Assembly (NCBI RefSeq): GCF_018129685.1
Contig: NZ_JAFCLG010000001.1
Coordinates: forward strand, 1,488,001-1,552,000
Length of the DNA stretch: 64,000 nt
DNA from: Bradyrhizobium manausense
GTDB taxonomy: Bacteria > Pseudomonadota > Alphaproteobacteria > Rhizobiales > Xanthobacteraceae
Direction of reading: 5' to 3'
The position numbers and the translations under genes are program-made. This document shows positions 24,932-34,398 of this stretch, piece after piece. Every line of letters starts with the position of its first letter. The stretch's first letter is position 1. The notes below the pieces were generated by a model. It searched no databases, had not been told where the DNA came from, and saw only the letters and a program-made list of their open reading frames with translations.

Positions 24932-25939
24932 TTGCTTTTTTTGAAACGAATTTCGTTGTGCTCATTGATCCCTTTCGCAATCGCGCTTTCCGTCAGTGGC
25001 GACGGTTTCGCACAAGGCGGCACGGCCTCTTCCGCCGCCATGGCGTCTGACGGGCTTCCAGCGTGGGCTTTCTTGTGGGATCCGACCGTCCAGGTGCCCG
25101 CGCCCACCGACACGCCCAATACGCTTCCAGGCAGCAACGCCGCGTTCAGCTGGAAACAGGCGCGGGACCTGTTCGTTGCGCTCGACTGGCATCCGGATAC
25201 CCATCCCGCGATGCCGGACATCGTCGCGGCCGGACGCAAACCCGACATTCGCGCATGCGGATCGTGCCATCGCGTCGAGGGCACCGGTGGCCCCGAAAAT
25301 GCGAGCCTCGCCGGCCTTCCTGTTGCATATCTTGTCCAGCAGATCGCCGACTTCAAAAGCGGAGCGAGAACGATGTCCGGCCCGCAGAGGCCGTCCACGC
25401 AATTCATGTCGGCCTCGGTCAAAAGCATGACGGACGCCGACATTCGCTCCGCCGCGGAGTATTTCGCGGCGCTGAAGCGCAGGCCGATCATCAAGGTCGT
25501 CGAAACCGAGACAATTCCGAAGACAGGACCCTCGCGTCTGTTTTACGTCAGGAGTTCGGATGGAGGCGTTGAACCGCTCGGCCAGCGCATTGCCGAGATG
25601 CCCGACGATGTCAATCAGTTCGAGCTTCGCGACCCACGCGCGACATTCACGGCTTATGTCCCGGTCGGGAGCCTGGCGAAGGGAGAGGCGCTGGCGAAGA
25701 CCGGCGGATCGGGAGTGACGACGCCTTGCAGCCTCTGTCACGGACCGGACTTGAAGGGCGTCGACGCCGTCCCGGCGATCGCGGGCAGATCGCCGACCTA
25801 TATCATGCGCCAGCTCTACGAATTCCAGCACGGCGGACGATCGGGCACCGCAAGCGCCCCGATGAAACAGACGGTCGAAAAGCTGTCGCAGGACGACATG
25901 ATCGCCCTCGCCGCTTACGTCAGCTCGCTCGATCCCTAA
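24932..25939 (+). CDS. Di-heme cytochrome c family protein, exported
   Basis: 335 residues from a TTG with AGGAG six bases upstream; this start gives a proper signal peptide (FLKRISLCSLIPFAIALSVSGDGFAQ). Two c-type heme sites are present: CGSCH (with following NASLAGLPVAYLVQQI) and CSLCH (with AIAGRSPTYIMRQL). In each case a conserved helix follows, as in the cytochrome c4/class I tandem type, and later Met residues (MSASVKSM, MKQTVEKL) may be distal ligands. It should carry electrons in the periplasm. No oxidoreductase partner is adjacent, but the neighbouring kinase might respond to the redox state. Confidence 0.86.
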   Translation: MLFLKRISLCSLIPFAIALSVSGDGFAQGGTASSAAMASDGLPAWAFLWDPTVQVPAPTDTPNTLPGSNAAFSWKQARDLFVALDWHPDTHPAMPDIVAAGRKPDIRACGSCHRVEGTGGPENASLAGLPVAYLVQQIADFKSGARTMSGPQRPSTQFMSASVKSMTDADIRSAAEYFAALKRRPIIKVVETETIPKTGPSRLFYVRSSDGGVEPLGQRIAEMPDDVNQFELRDPRATFTAYVPVGSLAKGEALAKTGGSGVTTPCSLCHGPDLKGVDAVPAIAGRSPTYIMRQLYEFQHGGRSGTASAPMKQTVEKLSQDDMIALAAYVSSLDP

Positions 25940-26000
25940 AACCGCCTTCCCGGAAGGTGATTTGGCGATAATATGGCCCATCTCGGGTCGGGGGATCGAA

Positions 26001-29000
26001 ATGGCGCGTCGTTCGGCGACGGTCAGCGGTGCGCGCAAGCAGCGCGGTCGCAAGGTTGCAAGCACTGCGGCAAGAAAGCCGCGGCGCAAATCCGAATCGG
26101 TTGCGGAGCTGCGCGCCCAGATGACCGCGGCATCCCGCGTGCTCGAGCTCATTGCCAAATCGCCGTCGGATCTGCAGCCGGTGTTCGACGCCATCGCGCA
26201 GAGTGCACGCGAACTCACCGGAGCCACCTACTGCTCGGTCGCCCGCCTGGAAGACGGCCTCGTCAAGATCGCCGCCAATTGCGGCTGGAAAGACGATGCA
26301 CTGGCCGCCATCAATCGAAACTACCCAAGACCTGTGGGACGCGACAATCCCCTCGCCGTCGCGATCCTCGATGGCGAAGTTCAGAACGTCGCCGACATTC
26401 TCGATTCCGACGCCAACTACACCCGCGGGCTGCAAGCGGTCAGCGGCTATCGCAGCATGCTCGTCGTTCCGATCATGCGCGACCTCTCTCCTGCCGGCGC
26501 GATTTGCATCTTCAGTCAAAAGATCGGCGTGTTTCAGCAGCGGCACATCGACCTGCTCAAGAGTTTTGCGGCCCAGGCCGTCATTGCGATCGAGAACACC
26601 CGGCTTTTCCATGAAACGCAGGAAGCGCTTCAGCAGCAGACCGCGACCGCAGAGCTGCTTCAGATCATTTCGGACTCACCTGGCGAACTCCAGCCGGTTT
26701 TTGAAGCCGTGCTGCAAAAGGCGACCCGCATTTGCGATGCCCGATTCGGTTCGCTGCTTCGCTTTGACGGCAACTCGTTCTACTTCGCCGCTGACGTGGG
26801 AACCCCCGAGGCGCTGCGCGAATATATGAGGCGCCCCGGACCCTTTCAGGGGCTGCCAGGGGGCATGATCGATCGCATTCACAGGACGCGGCAGGTCCAG
26901 CACTCCGCCGACTACGCCGCGGAAGCCGCCCCGGGCCTCGCGGCCAAACTCGGGGGCGCGCGGTCGACCCTTGGCGTGCCGATCCTCGCGGAAGACGAAC
27001 TGGTCGGCGCCATCGTCATCTACCGCCAGGAGGTCAGACCCTTCTCCGACCGGGAGATTGAACTCGTCCGGAGTTTCGCCTCGCAAGCGGCCATCGCAAT
27101 CGAGAATGCCCGGCTTTTCAATGAGACCAAAGAAGCGCTCGAGCGGCAGACAGCGACGGCCGATATTCTCAAGGTGATCGCAAGTTCGCCTTCGGACGTG
27201 GCCCCCGTGTTCGAGGCCATCGCTTCGAGCGCCAACCGTCTGCTCGGCGGTTTCTCGACGGCGGTGTATCGATTCCTGGACGGCGAAATGGCCCATCTTG
27301 CGGCGTTCACGCCGACCACGCCCGCCGCCGACGACATTCTCAACAAAGCCTTTCCGCGACCGATAAACGATTTTCCCCAGTTCGAACTGACGCGATCCGG
27401 CAAAGCGGTGCAAATTCCGGATGTCGAGCAAGAGACTGACGCCGAAATCAGACATATCGGCAGCGCCCGCGGCTTCCGCAGCATGCTGGCCGTCCCGCTG
27501 ATCAGTCAAGACAACGCGATCGGGCTCGTTACGATCACCCGCAAGGCCCCCGGGCTGTTTGCCGAACACCACGTACAATTGTTGCAGACCTTCGCCGACC
27601 AGGCGGTGATCGCGATCGAGAACACGCGGCTTTTCAACGAAGTGCAGGCCAAGACGCGCGACCTGGAGGAGTCGCTGCAGCAGCAGACCGCGACGGCGGA
27701 CGTTCTCAGGATCATCAGCCGTTCGGTCGCGCACGCGGCGCCGGTGTTCGACACGATCCTGGAATCCTGCCAACGCCTGTTCAAACCTTACGACACAGCC
27801 GTCTATCTGGTGGAAGGCGACAGTGTCAGGGGCGTCGCGAGGCGTGGCACCGGAGAGGGAGAATGGGGAACGGACACGATGCCGCTCGAGGGCAGTTCGA
27901 CCGGCATGGCGATCGCGCAGCGCCGACCGTTGCACTTTCCGGATCTCGCTGACAAGGCGGACCTGCCGGAGGACAAGAGGACGCGCTTGAGAGAGATCGG
28001 CGGCATGACCGTGTTATATGCCCCCATGATCTCCCACGACAGCGGCATCGGTTCGCTCGTCGTCACGCGGCAGCCAAAGAAGCCCTTCACGGCAGCAGAG
28101 ATCGGGTTGATCCAGACCTTCGCCGACCAGGCCGTGATCGCGATCGAGAACGCGCGGCTGTTCGAGGAAGTGCAGGCCAGGACGCGCGACCTCAGCGAGA
28201 CGCTGGAGCAACAGACCGCCACCAGCGAAGTCCTCGCGGTCATCAGCCGTTCGCCATCGGACCTCAATCCCGTGCTCGAGGCCATCTCCGATACGGCTGC
28301 ACGGCTGTGCGGATCCGAGCAGACGATGTTCTTCCGCTATGATGGCGCCGTGTTTCGCATCCTCGCAAGCTGGAACTTCCCGCCCGAAGTTCACGAAATG
28401 CTCGAACGCCGCCCGCTGATGCCCGGCCATCCCTCCGCGATCGGACGCGCCGGCGCTTCGCTGAAGCCCGTCTGCATTCCGGACGTGCTGGCCGATCCGA
28501 GCTATGGCCTGACCGGCGAGCAGAGCCGGGCGCGTTATCGGGCGACGCTCGCGGTGCCGCTGTTGCGCGATGGCCGATTGATCGGCGCGCTATCCCTGAA
28601 CCGCAGCCAGCCAGGCGCATTCACCGAGAAGCAGATCGAGCTCGTCACCACCTTCGCCGACCAGGCCGTGATCGCGATCGAGAACGCGCGGCTGTTCAAC
28701 GAAACGAAGGAGGCGCTCGAGCGGCAGACTGCGACGTCTGACATCCTGCGTGTGATAAGTCAGTCGCCGACGGATGTACAACCGGTCTTCGAAGCCATCG
28801 CGCAGACGGCCGTTCGCTTGCTCGGGTGTGACAGAGCTTTCATTCAACGGTGCAACGAGACGAGTTTCTGGACCGTGTCCTGGTGCGGCCCGGATGGACA
28901 GATGCCGATCCTCAACAGTTCGCCCGTTCCGATCGATCCGGCGGCCAATTTTCCCTCACGTGCGATCGTCGCGAAGAAAACCCTGCACCTGCCGGATTGG

Positions 29001-31130
29001 TCGGCAATCGAATTGCCGGAGTTCGAGCGCGCAATCCAGGACAGATTGGGAATCCGGTCCGCGCTCTACCTGCCGTTGCTGCGCCAGGGCGAATGCATCG
29101 GCCTGCTGGCAATGGCGGGAACGCGCGCCAACGCTTTCGCCGCCAAAGACATCCTGCTGGCCGAATCATTCCGCGACCAGGCCCTGATCGCAATCGAGAA
29201 CGCCCGCCTGTTCGACGAGGTGCAGGCCAAGACGCGCGATCTCACCGAAGCGCTGGCCTACCAGACCGGGAGCGGCAATGTTCTCAAAGTGATTGCTTCG
29301 TCGCCCACCGATATCAATCCGGTGCTCGAGGCGATCGTCGAAAGCGCTCGCGAGCTCTGCGAGTCAGACGATGCGGTCGCTCTCTTGAAAGAGGGTGAGA
29401 GCCTTCGCTTCAGCGCACACGCCGGCCCGATCGCCTTAAGGGTCGGCAAACGGCCGATCAGCCGCAACTGGACGGCGGGTCGCGCGTTCGTCGACCAGAC
29501 GCCCGTGCATGTCCACGACATGCTCTCCGACGAGGGCGCCGAGTTTCCGGATGCGAGGGAAATGGGGCAAGCCACCGGCGCGTCGGTTCGGACCGTTCTG
29601 TCGGTGCCGCTGCTGCGCGGCAACGAGAGTATCGGCGCGATCCTGCTGCGCCGGACAGAGGTACGTCCGTTCAAGGACAAGCAGATCGAGTTGCTGTCGA
29701 CGTTTGCCGACCAGGCCGTGATCGCGATCCAGAATGCCAGACTATTCAACGAGACCCGGGAGGCGCTGGAGCGGCAGACCGCGACGTCGGACATTCTGAA
29801 CGTGATTGCGAGTTCGCCGACAGACACACGGCCGGTGTTCGAGGCGATCGCGGCCAGGGCCAAAGACCTCGTCGGCGGATTCTCCAGCACGGTGTTTCGC
29901 TTCATCGATGGACAGGCGCATCTCGAAGCGTTCACGCCGACGACGCCCGAGGCGGATGACGTCTTGACATCGACCTTCCCCATGCCGGCCGCGGACTTTG
30001 CGCCCTTCCTCATGGCTCAGTCCGGCGAGGTTACGCAAATTGCCGACATCGAGGCCATGACGGACCAGATCAAGGACATCGCGCGCGCGAGGGGCTTTCG
30101 CAGCATGCTGTTCGCCCCGCTGATGAACAAGGGCGTGTCGATCGGCCTGATCGTGGTGACGCGGGTCGAACCCGGCCGGTTCGCAGATAATCACGTGCAG
30201 TTGCTAAGGACATTCGCCGACCAGGCAGTGATCGCGATCGAGAACGTGCGGCTGTTCGACGAGGTGCAGGCGCGCACGCAGGAGCTTTCGAAGTCGCTCG
30301 AAGACCTCCGGACGGCACAGGACCGCCTGGTGCAGACCGAGAAGCTGGCCTCACTCGGCCAGCTTACCGCCGGCATCGCGCACGAGATCAAGAACCCGCT
30401 CAATTTCGTCAACAATTTCTCGGCTCTGTCGACCGAACTGACCGACGAGCTGAGGGAGGTGCTGGCCGGCGAGAGCCTGACCGAGCCCGGCCGCGAGCAA
30501 GTCGACGAGCTGACGGGACTTCTCAAGGACAACCTCGGCAAGGTCGTGCAGCACGGCAAGCGGGCCGATTCCATCGTCAAGAACATGCTGCTGCATTCGC
30601 GCGAAGGCTCCGGCGAGCGTCGTTCGCAGGATCTCAACGCCCTGGTCAGCGAGAGCCTGAACCTTGCCTATCACGGCGCGCGCGCCGAACGATCCGACTT
30701 CAACATCACGCTGGAGCAGGATCTCGATCCCGACGCCGGCGCGGTGGAGATGTATCCGCAGGACATCACCCGGGCCCTGCTCAACCTGTTTTCCAACGGC
30801 TTCTACGCGGCGATCAGCCGCAAGAAGGCGGCCAACGGTGCGACCTTCGAGCCCGTGCTCAGCGCGGCAACCAGAAATGCCGGCAATACCGTCGAAATTC
30901 GAATCCGTGACAACGGAACGGGCATTCCCGCCGAGATCAGGGAAAAGATCTTCAATCCCTTCTTCACGACCAAGCCGACCGGCGAAGGGACCGGCCTTGG
31001 CCTGTCGATGACCCACGACATCATCGTCAAGCAGCATGGCGGCAGGATCGACATTCGGACCGAGGCCGGCGCGTTCACCGAGTTCACGATCACTCTGCCG
31101 CGCGCGAACGGGGGCGCGAAACACACATGA
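26001..31130 (+). CDS. Cytoplasmic sensor histidine kinase with eight tandem GAF domains
   Basis: 1709 residues from the ATG at 26001 (GGGGG six bases upstream; the frame is open 13 codons further). A basic N-terminus is followed by eight GAF domains of about 170 residues each, each beginning with an I-X-X-S-P-X-D-X-X-P-V-F/L-E-A-I pattern and ending FADQAVIAIENARLF. They are joined by short coiled-coil linkers of the type EVQAKTRDLXEXLXXQTAT. HisKA has GQLTAGIAHEIKNPLNF with His near 1461; the HATPase domain has LLNLFSNGFYAA, DNGTGIP and GEGTGLGLS. No TM segment or signal peptide. GAF domains bind small molecules or bilins; ligands are unknown. The next gene starts inside its stop. Confidence 0.93.
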   Translation: MARRSATVSGARKQRGRKVASTAARKPRRKSESVAELRAQMTAASRVLELIAKSPSDLQPVFDAIAQSARELTGATYCSVARLEDGLVKIAANCGWKDDALAAINRNYPRPVGRDNPLAVAILDGEVQNVADILDSDANYTRGLQAVSGYRSMLVVPIMRDLSPAGAICIFSQKIGVFQQRHIDLLKSFAAQAVIAIENTRLFHETQEALQQQTATAELLQIISDSPGELQPVFEAVLQKATRICDARFGSLLRFDGNSFYFAADVGTPEALREYMRRPGPFQGLPGGMIDRIHRTRQVQHSADYAAEAAPGLAAKLGGARSTLGVPILAEDELVGAIVIYRQEVRPFSDREIELVRSFASQAAIAIENARLFNETKEALERQTATADILKVIASSPSDVAPVFEAIASSANRLLGGFSTAVYRFLDGEMAHLAAFTPTTPAADDILNKAFPRPINDFPQFELTRSGKAVQIPDVEQETDAEIRHIGSARGFRSMLAVPLISQDNAIGLVTITRKAPGLFAEHHVQLLQTFADQAVIAIENTRLFNEVQAKTRDLEESLQQQTATADVLRIISRSVAHAAPVFDTILESCQRLFKPYDTAVYLVEGDSVRGVARRGTGEGEWGTDTMPLEGSSTGMAIAQRRPLHFPDLADKADLPEDKRTRLREIGGMTVLYAPMISHDSGIGSLVVTRQPKKPFTAAEIGLIQTFADQAVIAIENARLFEEVQARTRDLSETLEQQTATSEVLAVISRSPSDLNPVLEAISDTAARLCGSEQTMFFRYDGAVFRILASWNFPPEVHEMLERRPLMPGHPSAIGRAGASLKPVCIPDVLADPSYGLTGEQSRARYRATLAVPLLRDGRLIGALSLNRSQPGAFTEKQIELVTTFADQAVIAIENARLFNETKEALERQTATSDILRVISQSPTDVQPVFEAIAQTAVRLLGCDRAFIQRCNETSFWTVSWCGPDGQMPILNSSPVPIDPAANFPSRAIVAKKTLHLPDWSAIELPEFERAIQDRLGIRSALYLPLLRQGECIGLLAMAGTRANAFAAKDILLAESFRDQALIAIENARLFDEVQAKTRDLTEALAYQTGSGNVLKVIASSPTDINPVLEAIVESARELCESDDAVALLKEGESLRFSAHAGPIALRVGKRPISRNWTAGRAFVDQTPVHVHDMLSDEGAEFPDAREMGQATGASVRTVLSVPLLRGNESIGAILLRRTEVRPFKDKQIELLSTFADQAVIAIQNARLFNETREALERQTATSDILNVIASSPTDTRPVFEAIAARAKDLVGGFSSTVFRFIDGQAHLEAFTPTTPEADDVLTSTFPMPAADFAPFLMAQSGEVTQIADIEAMTDQIKDIARARGFRSMLFAPLMNKGVSIGLIVVTRVEPGRFADNHVQLLRTFADQAVIAIENVRLFDEVQARTQELSKSLEDLRTAQDRLVQTEKLASLGQLTAGIAHEIKNPLNFVNNFSALSTELTDELREVLAGESLTEPGREQVDELTGLLKDNLGKVVQHGKRADSIVKNMLLHSREGSGERRSQDLNALVSESLNLAYHGARAERSDFNITLEQDLDPDAGAVEMYPQDITRALLNLFSNGFYAAISRKKAANGATFEPVLSAATRNAGNTVEIRIRDNGTGIPAEIREKIFNPFFTTKPTGEGTGLGLSMTHDIIVKQHGGRIDIRTEAGAFTEFTITLPRANGGAKHT

Positions 31131-32107
31131 GGCGCCGGGATCTTTTGGCCATGGCCGCAGGTGGCATCGCCTGGCCGTTCATGGCGTGCGCGCAGCAACC
31201 CGTTCCGGTGATCGGCTATCTCGGCAGCGCGTCAGCAGACGCCTGGGCGAGCCGGCTGGAGGCATTCCGTGCGGGATTGCACGAGGCAGGCTTCGACGAA
31301 GGCCGCAATATCGCAATCGAATTTCGCTGGGCGAACGGTAAACTCGACAAATTGCCCGAACTCGTGGATGACCTCGTGCGCCGCAAGGTCTCGGTGCTGG
31401 TGACGCCGGGCAGCGCACCGGCTGCCGTTGCAGCCAAACGAGCCACGACAACGATCCCGATCGTGTTCGAGACCGGCGCCGATCCGATCGAGGCCGGTCT
31501 GGTCACGAGCATGAACCACCCCGGTGGCAACGTCACCGGCGTTGCGGCCCTCACCTTCGAGACCGGTCCCAAGCGACTTGCAATCCTGCATGAGGCGCTT
31601 CCGTCAGCCAAGCTCATTGCTGTGCTGGTGAACCAGCGGGCGGGCGTTGTGGTGGGACGCCAGGTCAAGGACCTCGAGGCGACGGCGCCGCAGCTTGGAC
31701 TGCAATTGCTGGTGCTGGATGCGAGCGATGATCGCACGCTGACGAGCGCCTTCGAGACCATGCAGCAGAAGCGGGCCGGCGGGCTCCTCATCGTCGCCGA
31801 TCCTTTCGCCAACAGCCGCATCAAGGAGATCGCAGACCTTGCGCTCGATCACGCCATGCCGTCGATCTTCGTGAACCCTCAGTATGCTGCGCTCGGCGGC
31901 CTGATGAGCTATGGCGGAAACATTGTCGAGACGCATCGCCTTGCGGGGCTTTACGTTGCACGAATTCTCAAGGGCGAGAAGCCAGGCGATCTGCCCGTCA
32001 TGCAGGGCACCAAGGTCGAGTTGAACGTCAACCTGAAGACGGCCAAGGCCCTCGGCCTCGCCTTGCCGCTGTCGCTGCTGGGCCGCGCCGACGAGGTGAT
32101 CGAATAG
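31127..32107 (+). CDS. ABC transporter substrate-binding protein (PF04392 type)
   Basis: 326 residues; ATGA overlap with the kinase gene, so translation is coupled. The N-terminus MRRRDLLAMAAGGIAWPF resembles a twin-arginine signal, common in this rhizobial family. The fold is a periplasmic binding protein: VIGYLGSASAD, FRAGLHEAGFDEGRNIAIEFRWA, LVTPGSAPAAVAAKRATTTIPIVFE, ending in KVELNVNLKTAKALGLALP. Relatives are linked to aromatic amino acid uptake (TrpX) or have unknown ligands. No permease or ATPase gene is near, so it may serve sensing or a distant transporter. Confidence 0.88.
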   Translation: MRRRDLLAMAAGGIAWPFMACAQQPVPVIGYLGSASADAWASRLEAFRAGLHEAGFDEGRNIAIEFRWANGKLDKLPELVDDLVRRKVSVLVTPGSAPAAVAAKRATTTIPIVFETGADPIEAGLVTSMNHPGGNVTGVAALTFETGPKRLAILHEALPSAKLIAVLVNQRAGVVVGRQVKDLEATAPQLGLQLLVLDASDDRTLTSAFETMQQKRAGGLLIVADPFANSRIKEIADLALDHAMPSIFVNPQYAALGGLMSYGGNIVETHRLAGLYVARILKGEKPGDLPVMQGTKVELNVNLKTAKALGLALPLSLLGRADEVIE

Positions 32108-32139
32108 CCCGAACCGACACCTTCCGCCTGGCGCTGGCC

Positions 32140-32766
32140 TCAACTCCTGATGCCGCCGACCAGTCGCGGGCGGCGGTTCGCGCGTGGGTTCTCCGCCGCC
32201 TGGGCGCGGAGCCATGTGCGAAAGCTGACGATCTCAGGGCAATCCGCGCTGCCCTCCGGCGCGATCAGCCAGTCGCCGAGACCCGATCCCTCCGTGAGGC
32301 GGTCGCAGCGATAGCCCGGATGATGACCGAGAGCACGGGCGATCAGCACGTCGATCTTGCCTTCGACCAGTTCGTGCAGGCCGGCGGGTTGCAGCACGCG
32401 CAAACCAACCTCCGCATGCGAATGACGAAAAGCTGCCAGATCAAGGCGACGTAGATCGAGGCTGCCGTAAACGCCCAATTGCAGCAGCACGGTCCCTGCC
32501 GGCTTCAATTGCGAGGTCGCATCCGCGATGTGGCGAAAGCCTTTGGACACACCGGGCAGATAGGCCTGTCCTGCCGCGGTCAGGATGAGCTGCTTGTGGA
32601 GCCGCTCGAACAGTTGCACGCCGAGGCGCGCTTCCAGCGCCTTGACCTGCTGCCCGACGGCCGCGGGCGTCACGTGAAGTTCGTGCGCAGCCAGCTTGAA
32701 GCTGAGATGCCGCGCGGCGGCCTCGAAGGCGCGGAGAGCATTGAGCGGCGGAAGGGCGTAGGTCAT
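32140..32766 (-). CDS. LysR-family regulator (GcvA-like) with an apparently deleted effector subdomain
   Basis: 208 residues from the ATG at 32766; the longer frame upstream is antisense to the hydrolase gene. The N-terminal winged helix is intact: PPLNALRAFEAAARHLSFKLAAHELHVTPAAVGQQVKALEARLG. The effector domain is short. After LIARALGHHPGYRCDRLTEG it jumps to WLIAPEGSADCPEIVSFRTWL, which in GcvA-type proteins is the extreme C-terminus, so about 90 residues (most of subdomain RD2) seem to be missing without a frameshift. It is divergent from an ATC-hydrolase-family gene, its probable target. It may be a decayed regulator or a constitutive one. Confidence 0.8.
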   Translation of the reverse strand: MTYALPPLNALRAFEAAARHLSFKLAAHELHVTPAAVGQQVKALEARLGVQLFERLHKQLILTAAGQAYLPGVSKGFRHIADATSQLKPAGTVLLQLGVYGSLDLRRLDLAAFRHSHAEVGLRVLQPAGLHELVEGKIDVLIARALGHHPGYRCDRLTEGSGLGDWLIAPEGSADCPEIVSFRTWLRAQAAENPRANRRPRLVGGIRS

Positions 32767-32895
32767 CGCGGCGGAGTTTGACACTGGTGGGCGACGGTCT
32801 TGCAATAGATTTTCTTGCGCTTGGCCGCAGGAAAGATGCCTTGCGCGGCCCCGGCCTCCCCGCCTACGGTCGGGCCGCAACATCAGGACATCCTC

Positions 32896-33630
32896 ATGGC
32901 TGAGCTCATTCATCCGTTCTACGAACAACATCGCGATGCCATGGAGGCCGCGATGCGCCATCGGCTCGACCTCGCCGAACCGATACTGCGCGAACGTACT
33001 GATCTCACCGACATCGACAGGATCAGGCGGGAGGTGATGGACGAGTTTGCCATCGTGCTCACCCAGATGCCTTATGTGGGCGGTGCTTCGAGCCGCATGA
33101 GCGATGTCTTCGTGCGCCTCACAGGATTCATGGCGACGAGTCGCGTGCTGCGGCGACATGGCGTGCCGCTGCCCGACATCCGCGAGATCGAGCGGGAGAG
33201 CTACAAGGCGCAATTGCTCGCGACGCCCGAGGCCAAGCGTCTCGCCGCCGGAGACAAATTCATGTCGCCGGAGAACCGGGCCGTGCTGCGCGAGCAGGCG
33301 GCAATAAGCACGACGGATAAACACCAGGCCGAATTTCCGGATGATTTCGTCTACGATTTCGTCGAGCCCGGCCCGAATGACGATTTCGAATTCGGCATCA
33401 ATTACCGGGCCTGCGGCTTCTGCAAATTCGCAAGCCGTCATGGCGACAAGGACATTCTGCCGAGCATATGCGGCCTCGATTTCGACGCCTATGCGACGCT
33501 CGGCATCCATCTGGAACGGACGCAGACGCTGGCCGGTGGCGCCAGCCACTGCAATTTCCGCTTCTCGCCGATGCAACGGGACGGCTCTCCGGACGCAACA
33601 AAATCCAGCCGCGGGCGCGACCAGCAATAG
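32896..33630 (+). CDS. L-2-amino-thiazoline-4-carboxylate (ATC) hydrolase-family protein
   Basis: 244 residues from the ATG at 32896 with AGGA eight bases upstream. The sequence DDFEFGINYRACGFCKFASRHGDKDILPSICGLDF carries the conserved C-X2-C and late Cys-X2-Asp features of the ATC hydrolase family (PF14196), whose founding member opens a thiazoline ring on the route to L-cysteine in Pseudomonas. Most relatives have other, untested substrates. The C-terminus GASHCNFRF is also typical. It is transcribed away from the shortened LysR gene, with 129 bp between them. Confidence 0.75.
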   Translation: MAELIHPFYEQHRDAMEAAMRHRLDLAEPILRERTDLTDIDRIRREVMDEFAIVLTQMPYVGGASSRMSDVFVRLTGFMATSRVLRRHGVPLPDIREIERESYKAQLLATPEAKRLAAGDKFMSPENRAVLREQAAISTTDKHQAEFPDDFVYDFVEPGPNDDFEFGINYRACGFCKFASRHGDKDILPSICGLDFDAYATLGIHLERTQTLAGGASHCNFRFSPMQRDGSPDATKSSRGRDQQ

Positions 33631-33631
33631 G

Positions 33632-34396
33632 CTATCCGAGCAAGCCCTTCAGGCCGGCATAGATCGAGCCCACGGCCGTCGCGGCGACGCCGGCCAGCGG
33701 GCCGATAGTCTGCATCAAATCCTGAATCAGACGGGCGCGACGGCGCAGCTGTTCCTCGCCGACGTGCTGTCCGAGCAGGCGCGCGACGCGGAAAGCAAAG
33801 GCATTGGGCTTCCCGCCCTGGCCCAGGACGCGCGGCAGGACCTGGAAGATCACGACGCCCAGGATGTTTCCGGACACGAAGGCGAGCAGGATACTGGCTC
33901 CGTATTCGAACACTTCGCGCCACTCGACCCACACCTCCGGAAGGATCGGAACATGATCGTGGAGACCCGTCACGGTCAGCATCGCCTGGATGCTGAGGCT
34001 GGCGAGCAAGAGCGCCAGCACGAACGCCCCCAAGGCGGAGACCCGGTGCAGAGGATAGGCCGCAAAACCGAACAGCAGCGGGATGACGATCGAGGCGATG
34101 CGCAGCGGGATTGGCGAGAGATTGAAGGTGATCGTGACCAGAACATGCGCGAGCGTCAGCAGGACCGAGGGAATGACGACGTAGAGAACGGCATGCGTCC
34201 CGAAATAGCGCAACGGATTCTTGTAGCGCTCGAGCCGGACATTGACGCGGTCGAGATCGCGCCTGAGCCTGTCCAGCTCGGCAACGATGTCATCGATCTC
34301 CAGAAGCGTCGGTCGCACCACGCGCAGATCGCGCGAGCAGTGCTTGCACGCGATGGCTTCATCCTTGATCGTCTCGGCGCAGAACGGACACTCCAT
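33632..34396 (-). CDS. Zinc-ribbon membrane protein of the CHAT operon
   Basis: 254 residues. The N-terminus has a zinc ribbon, CPFC at 3-6 and CKHC at 17-20 (the CPXC-X10-14-CXXC form), then a coiled-coil stretch (EIDDIVAELDRLRRDLDRVNVRLERY), then about four or five TM segments between residues 65 and 195, and a soluble C-terminal helix region. It would place the ribbon and coiled coil in the cytoplasm. Last gene of the four-gene leftward operon with the CHAT protease; two bases separate it from the preceding small zinc-ribbon gene. No known function. The two ribbons and coiled coils in neighbouring genes suggest the products interact. Confidence 0.75.
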   Translation of the reverse strand: MECPFCAETIKDEAIACKHCSRDLRVVRPTLLEIDDIVAELDRLRRDLDRVNVRLERYKNPLRYFGTHAVLYVVIPSVLLTLAHVLVTITFNLSPIPLRIASIVIPLLFGFAAYPLHRVSALGAFVLALLLASLSIQAMLTVTGLHDHVPILPEVWVEWREVFEYGASILLAFVSGNILGVVIFQVLPRVLGQGGKPNAFAFRVARLLGQHVGEEQLRRRARLIQDLMQTIGPLAGVAATAVGSIYAGLKGLLG

Positions 34397-34398
34397 CG

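Noticed and set aside
32767..33627. N-terminal extension of the LysR frame by 287 codons
   Set aside because: It is antisense to the ATC-hydrolase-family gene and unlike any LysR N-terminus; the normal start MTYALPPLNALRAFE lies at 32766.
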